From contig JALIRH010000044.1 in assembly GCA_023055505.1 (NCBI GenBank), forward strand, positions 4,340,001 through 4,404,000: DNA of 64,000 nt, read 5' to 3'. The DNA is from Callipepla californica brunnescens (Eukaryota; Chordata; Aves; Galliformes; Odontophoridae). Positions 59,526 to 64,000 of this stretch are shown here, in pieces. The translations under genes were made by a program, and so were the position numbers. Each line of letters opens with the position of its first letter. Positions within the stretch are counted from its first letter, which is position 1. The notes below the pieces were generated by a model, which saw nothing but the letters and a program-made list of their open reading frames with translations, was not told the origin of the DNA and made no database searches.

Positions 59526-60329
59526 GGTCTGACCTCTGTACGGCTGTACCACAGTGTAATCTCCGCTTCCATTGGGCTGTGCCAACAGGACCCTGTCCTG
59601 GGGCAGGGGGCATGTACCCCACACATGGTACACCCACAGACACAATCCTACCCTGGAAAATGATTCAAGCAAAAGGACTGAATATCTGAGGGAAACAAAC
59701 AGCCTCCTCCAGGACTTCCCAGCAGCCTCAAGGTAAGCCAGCGGCACAGCGGAGCATGGGTCTCGTTACAAGGCAGGACTGTGCTACACTGCCTGCTGGC
59801 AGGACATCACACAGAAACATCCCTGTCCTCTATCTTCTAAGGTAGAAGTAAGGTGGCAGAACTAGCTTACACCGTCTGCAGAACAGGAGCTTCAGGCACT
59901 GCTCAGGACGATGCACTGCGTGCTCTGTAGGTGAAGCATCTCACACCTCCACTGCGTGGGGTGCTGGCCCTAACGCTGAGCCGGTGACAGCGTCAGCCCA
60001 GCACCTCTGGGCCCGATAATCCCGTGCTCGGCATCGGAGCTCATTTTGTACACCTTCTCCCTGTACTCTGCGGGTAAAAGTTGTCTTTCCGGAGCTCTGT
60101 AGATGTGTGAAGAAGCGCAGACGGATGAAAAGCTGTGCCCACATTCCGCCGTGCTGCAGTAGGAGCGGAGCAGCGCTGCTGCCTTACTCGCTCTTTCACT
60201 TCTTTCCACTAAGCCCAGACAGCAGAGAAGATCCCTCCCTCGGCAGTTCGTCGCAAAACCCCCTCATTTTTACTTTCCCCCCGCCCTGCGTCGTTCACCT
60301 GTTCCAGCATACAACGAGCAGACGTTCCT

Positions 60330-61500
60330 TACCCGTTTCTGCCCTCGGGAAGCAATGACGAAACGCGCACAAGTACAGAACGGTTCCCGCGGCCGCCCCG
60401 CCGCCCTCGGCCCCGCTCCGCCCTCCTCGTGCCGCGGGGCTGCGGGTCTACCCCCGTCCGGCCTCGCTTCCCCGTCCTGCTCCGGGCCATGGCGGCGGGG
60501 GCGGGCCGGGGCGGGGCGGCGCGGTGACGGGCAGCCCTGCCGGCCGCGGAACCGCCGTAAACAGCGGGCGAGGGAGCCGGGGCCGCCCCAGCCCCGCGGG
60601 AGCCCTGCCGCTCCCGGCCCGTCGGAGCCGCGGCTCGCCGCCCGCCGGCCCCGGGCATGGGCAAGCGGCAGCAGCCGGAGGAGGAGCCGCCGGCACGGGC
60701 CCTGCGCGGGGCGCCAAGGTAGGCTCGGCCGCCGCCCCGACCACGGGGAGCCGCCGCTTCCTCCGCGCTCCGGCGCGGTGTTGTGAGGGGGGGCCGGGCC
60801 GCTCGTCCCACGCCCGCGGGCACCGCGGGAGCGCTCGCAGCCCTCGGGCGGCGGCGAGCAACAGGCGGCGGCCCTCGGAACGGCGCGCTGCCGGGAGCGG
60901 CTCCAGGTGCGGCCGTAAGAGGCTTTCCCCGCCGCCGCCGGCTTTGTCTGCTCAGCCTGACCTCGGCTCGCGGCGCGTTGGCGCTGGAGGTATTAGCGTC
61001 GCTCGGGAGGAACCGAGAGCGATCAGCTGGGCGTGGGACGGGCGCCGGTTTTGCGCCGTGTTTGTTTCGGGGGAGGGACGCGAATTTGTAGCGGCGCGGA
61101 ACGGAGGCGATCGGAGGGGAAACTTTACGCAAGGTGTGCTGTCAGAACCTGACCGGAGCCGCGCGGCTGCGTGACAGGCGGGGAAATAGCCCGAATTCTT
61201 TCGTGCCTCCGGGAGCCGGTGAGCAGATAAAGTACTCCTCGGGTTGTTCTCGAGTGTAACGCTAACTTCAGCGCGCAGGGAGTGCGAGCCAGGCTCAGAG
61301 CAGAACGTACGTAGCTGAGCTTCGGGCAGCGGGGTGAGAACGCAGCCGGTACCGCCTTTGGAACGGGCAAAGTGCGCCCGTGCCCCTGAGCAGGGGCAGC
61401 CCGCAGTAACCACGCAGCAGCATCTCGGTGGGGAGCTGCTCTGGCAGCGACAGCAGCTCGCTTTGAGAACGTCTGACTTTAGTTTGAGTAGCGTCAGGCC
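60330..61500. promoter_or_regulatory. CpG island
   Basis: Very high GC and dense CpG, with GGGGCGGG-type boxes (for example near 60495-60515), peaking at 60380-60960. It marks the promoter of a gene reading out of the window's right end. Long frames on both strands here are compositional. Confidence 0.8.
60657..60717 (+). CDS. putative first coding exon of an unidentified gene
   Basis: An ATG in context GGGCATGGG starts MGKRQQPEEEPPARALRG and reaches donor CCAAG/GTAGGC after 20 codons (phase 2, running on to about 60719 depending on the exact junction). The peptide is not one I recognise. In mammals MARCHF8 lies beyond ZFAND4 in the same orientation, so a 5' exon of MARCHF8 is possible from synteny only. 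No second exon was found before 64000. Confidence 0.35.
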
Positions 61501-64000
61501 AGGCTGGGGTTGAATCTGCCACAGAATTGCAGAGAAAAGTTTTCTTTGCAAAAAAAAAAAAAAAAAAAAAAGCTTATTCATCAAACCAAAGTTGTTTCCT
61601 GTGGTACCTGATAATGCTGATGAATTTCTACTGATGCGGTGTTCTGCTGTGCTTGCAACTGGAGTGGGACTGCTGGGAACGCCAAGAGTCCTGGCTGAAG
61701 GATGTGTGCCTGCTATGGGATGTCAGGAGCTGTGGTCCAGCTGTCGGTGCCAGGCTGCTCAGAGCAAGCCTGCCACTGCACTGAGTGAGACCTTCCCCAC
61801 GATGTCATCGCGCTGCAGCTGCTGAGACTGATGGGACCAATGAAGACTGAGCAACTGTCCTTTCACTGGGGGCTTTGCATAACTTTGGCTGCCTCTGATG
61901 GGAGCCTAAAAAGTTCAGAATGTGTTGATTGTGGTGGTGGTGGTGGTGGGATGTTTCTTTGACTTGGCTTTCTGCTAACCCCAGTCAGCAGCTATGCTCA
62001 TAAAGGTAAGCCAGTGGAAAAGAAGCAGGTTTCTGTTTTGGGCCATCAGGTTGGAATAAAAGCTGTAACCTTTTTCTTGACTCAACCTGTCAGAGCTGGT
62101 AGTTACCATTCTAGCACTAGGAAATCCACCTGTCCCCTGGCTGGTTGAGCCCAGTCTGAAATGTCGTAAGGAAGTACTGATTCAGTATGCTGTCTGCTTC
62201 CTACAGGATAAGGGGTTTTCATTTCTGTTGTTGCAGTCTAACCCTTTGGACAAGAAACTCTCCCATGTCCAGTGGTGAAAGGAGTCCACCTGCTGAGGCT
62301 GTTAGCACATGCTTTGGGCAGCATGCTGAGCTCTTTTCTCTGCCAGCCTGGTTTCCATACTGCTGTTCTAAGCACATGGCTGCTCCCAGTAGTACTGACC
62401 TGGGAAGGAGAAGTGGATTCTCATTACAAGTTCTGCAGCATGAGGAAAATGAGTCTTCTGCTCTTGGTCTTTCCTATTGTACCTCTCAAAAGCAGTCAAC
62501 CCTAAGGTTACTGACTGATAGCCAGCTTCATAAATGGCTGGTGGAGACTTAAGTGAGAATGACTGTTTGCTATGAGAAGTACAGACAGGAATGAATGTTC
62601 TGTTCTTTATGACTTTTATTTTGTTTTGTGTAAGTTATGAACAAGGAGCTCTTGGTCCTTTAGAAGCATCTTACGAGTATTCTGTAAGAGGTGATTGCTG
62701 AGCTTCTCTGCCAAACAAATAGGCCACAAAGGGCAGAGCTTGCAGGAACCTGGGTGCTATTTGTGCACAGTCCGCTTGTGTCAGAGCTCAGTGCTCTGTG
62801 GGAATTTGGATGCAGTTGGAAAGATGGGGAAGATGCTTCCCCTCTGTTTGCTGCAGAGAGAGGTGGAACAGAGACAGGAAGAAGTGTAACTTATAAGTAG
62901 ACAGAGAGCTGTTGTTTCAACTGTGCTGCATTTTTGTCATGGCACCCTTTGGAAAAACTCTTCTGCTATTTTTGTCTGATTCTTACTATACATTCTAAAA
63001 TGTAATTTTTCATATGTTTTAAAGGAATGTGTAGGAAATGGTTCAAGTGCCAAATTCCATCAGATGTCAGAGAAAGTTACAGAGATGCATCTGAATCTCT
63101 GAAAACCTGCCTCAAAACTTTACTTGCAGTATCTGTTTGCATAGGAAGGTTTGGCCATCCAGAACTTCTGCAAGCAGCGAAGCAGAGTGTAAGACACTCA
63201 GCAATCCAGCCAAATCCCCTAGTGGAAATGCTGTCTTGTTTTCTTAATTATGGCTGTTCTGGCCTCTGAGACCCTTGAACTGCTCATCCTCTTTTGAAAC
63301 ACTGCTTAGGAAAATAGGTCATCTCTGGTCCAGCGTTTTATTTGATTGGTTCATAGGACCCAAAGATGTTAACTGTTCCTGGATAGCTGTTTCCTGGTGC
63401 TCTCATTCTCCAGTATACAAACCCATAAGGAAGTTCCTGTAGTTCCTAGTGATTGCTCTTGTCTGGATTTCACGCCCACTACTTCCTCTCTTGTGGCTAA
63501 AACAAATGGGAGACCAATTTGTCTCTTTGGGTAGCATGGTCCAGGCAATGTAAGGTTTTTCAGTGTAAGATATGGTCTGGTAAGATTTTGTAAAAAGAGT
63601 ACGTGTTGAGTTTGAAGTCAGTTCTATGGAAAATGACATTCTTGTCACTTCAGGATATGCTGAATTAATTTAATCCACCTCATTTGTGTATATAAATAGT
63701 GATTAGCAAAGCTGTAGAAAGCTCTAGAGAATGGAAAACTAGAAGTCTGGGGAAATTTCAAGTCTAGGCCATGAGGTGTTAGAAGATGAATTTTCCTGGG
63801 GAACAAGCTGAAGTGTTACTGCCTTCTCTGCTTCTTTCGTCTCTAACAGATCTAGTGCTAGCTGCTGCAGGAACAACACAGGCAAACCACATAAACCACA
63901 CATCTAATTCAGCATAGGAATTTCTGTAGTGAGATATGGAAACAGCTGTGTTCATAGAAGTTGTGCAGAGCTTGCTGTAACTTCTGTTTTGTTGACTTTT
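61501..64000 (+). other. probable first intron of the gene starting at the 60-61 kb CpG island
   Basis: Contains an A-run at 61551-61571 and a GGT repeat near 61932-61950. No exon with splice sites and a compatible phase was found, and no transposon was recognised. Confidence 0.45.

Noticed and set aside
60329..61132. Long minus-strand open frame (267 codons), with others on both strands in the 60.3-61.2 kb island
   Set aside because: Alanine, proline and arginine rich translation caused by GC-rich DNA with few stops. No domain, and mutually overlapping frames on both strands.

Overview
This window is vertebrate nuclear DNA, almost certainly from a galliform bird such as chicken. It carries short phase-matched exons in long AT-rich introns, CR1 LINE fragments, a Galluhop-type mariner remnant and an avian-style solo LTR. 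All recognisable genes lie on the + strand.

Layout. 1-15512 holds the 3' two-thirds of WASHC2 (FAM21), the retromer-binding tail subunit of the WASH complex. Fifteen coding exons carry a chain of acidic L-F motifs and end in the conserved C-terminus [13 protein letters not shown]-rich CpG-island promoter follows at once (about 16080-16440), then ZFAND4 (N-terminal ubiquitin-like fold, C-terminal AN1 zinc finger) at 16477-24871. The arrangement then repeats. Two WASHC2 exons that belong upstream of the window start (28153-28221 and 28588-28700) are followed by a second copy of the WASHC2 terminal exon (31000-31136), a second CpG island (about 31720-32420) and a second ZFAND4 (32629-48802).

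The two blocks, 14238-26977 (12.7 kb) and 29217-50989 (21.8 kb), are a tandem segmental duplication. By eye they are about 97-98% identical where they align. About ten blocks absent from copy 1, all of them intronic or 5' UTR, explain nearly all of the 9 kb length difference. The two units have decayed reciprocally. In unit 1 WASHC2 is complete as far as visible, but ZFAND4 is broken: lost splice acceptor, 1-nt frameshift with stop, deleted 5' UTR intron, 3' end replaced by an LTR, and a scrambled first exon. In unit 2 ZFAND4 is open across eight phase-compatible exons (574 codons), while WASHC2 is only three exons that do not splice in frame.

51-60 kb is intergenic DNA with two CR1 fragments, simple repeats and a 75-bp tandem duplication. 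At 60.3-61.5 kb a third CpG island contains a plausible first coding exon (ATG at 60657, donor after 60717) of an unidentified + strand gene. MARCHF8 is the synteny-based guess. 61.5-64 kb looks like its first intron. No RNA gene or CRISPR array was found.
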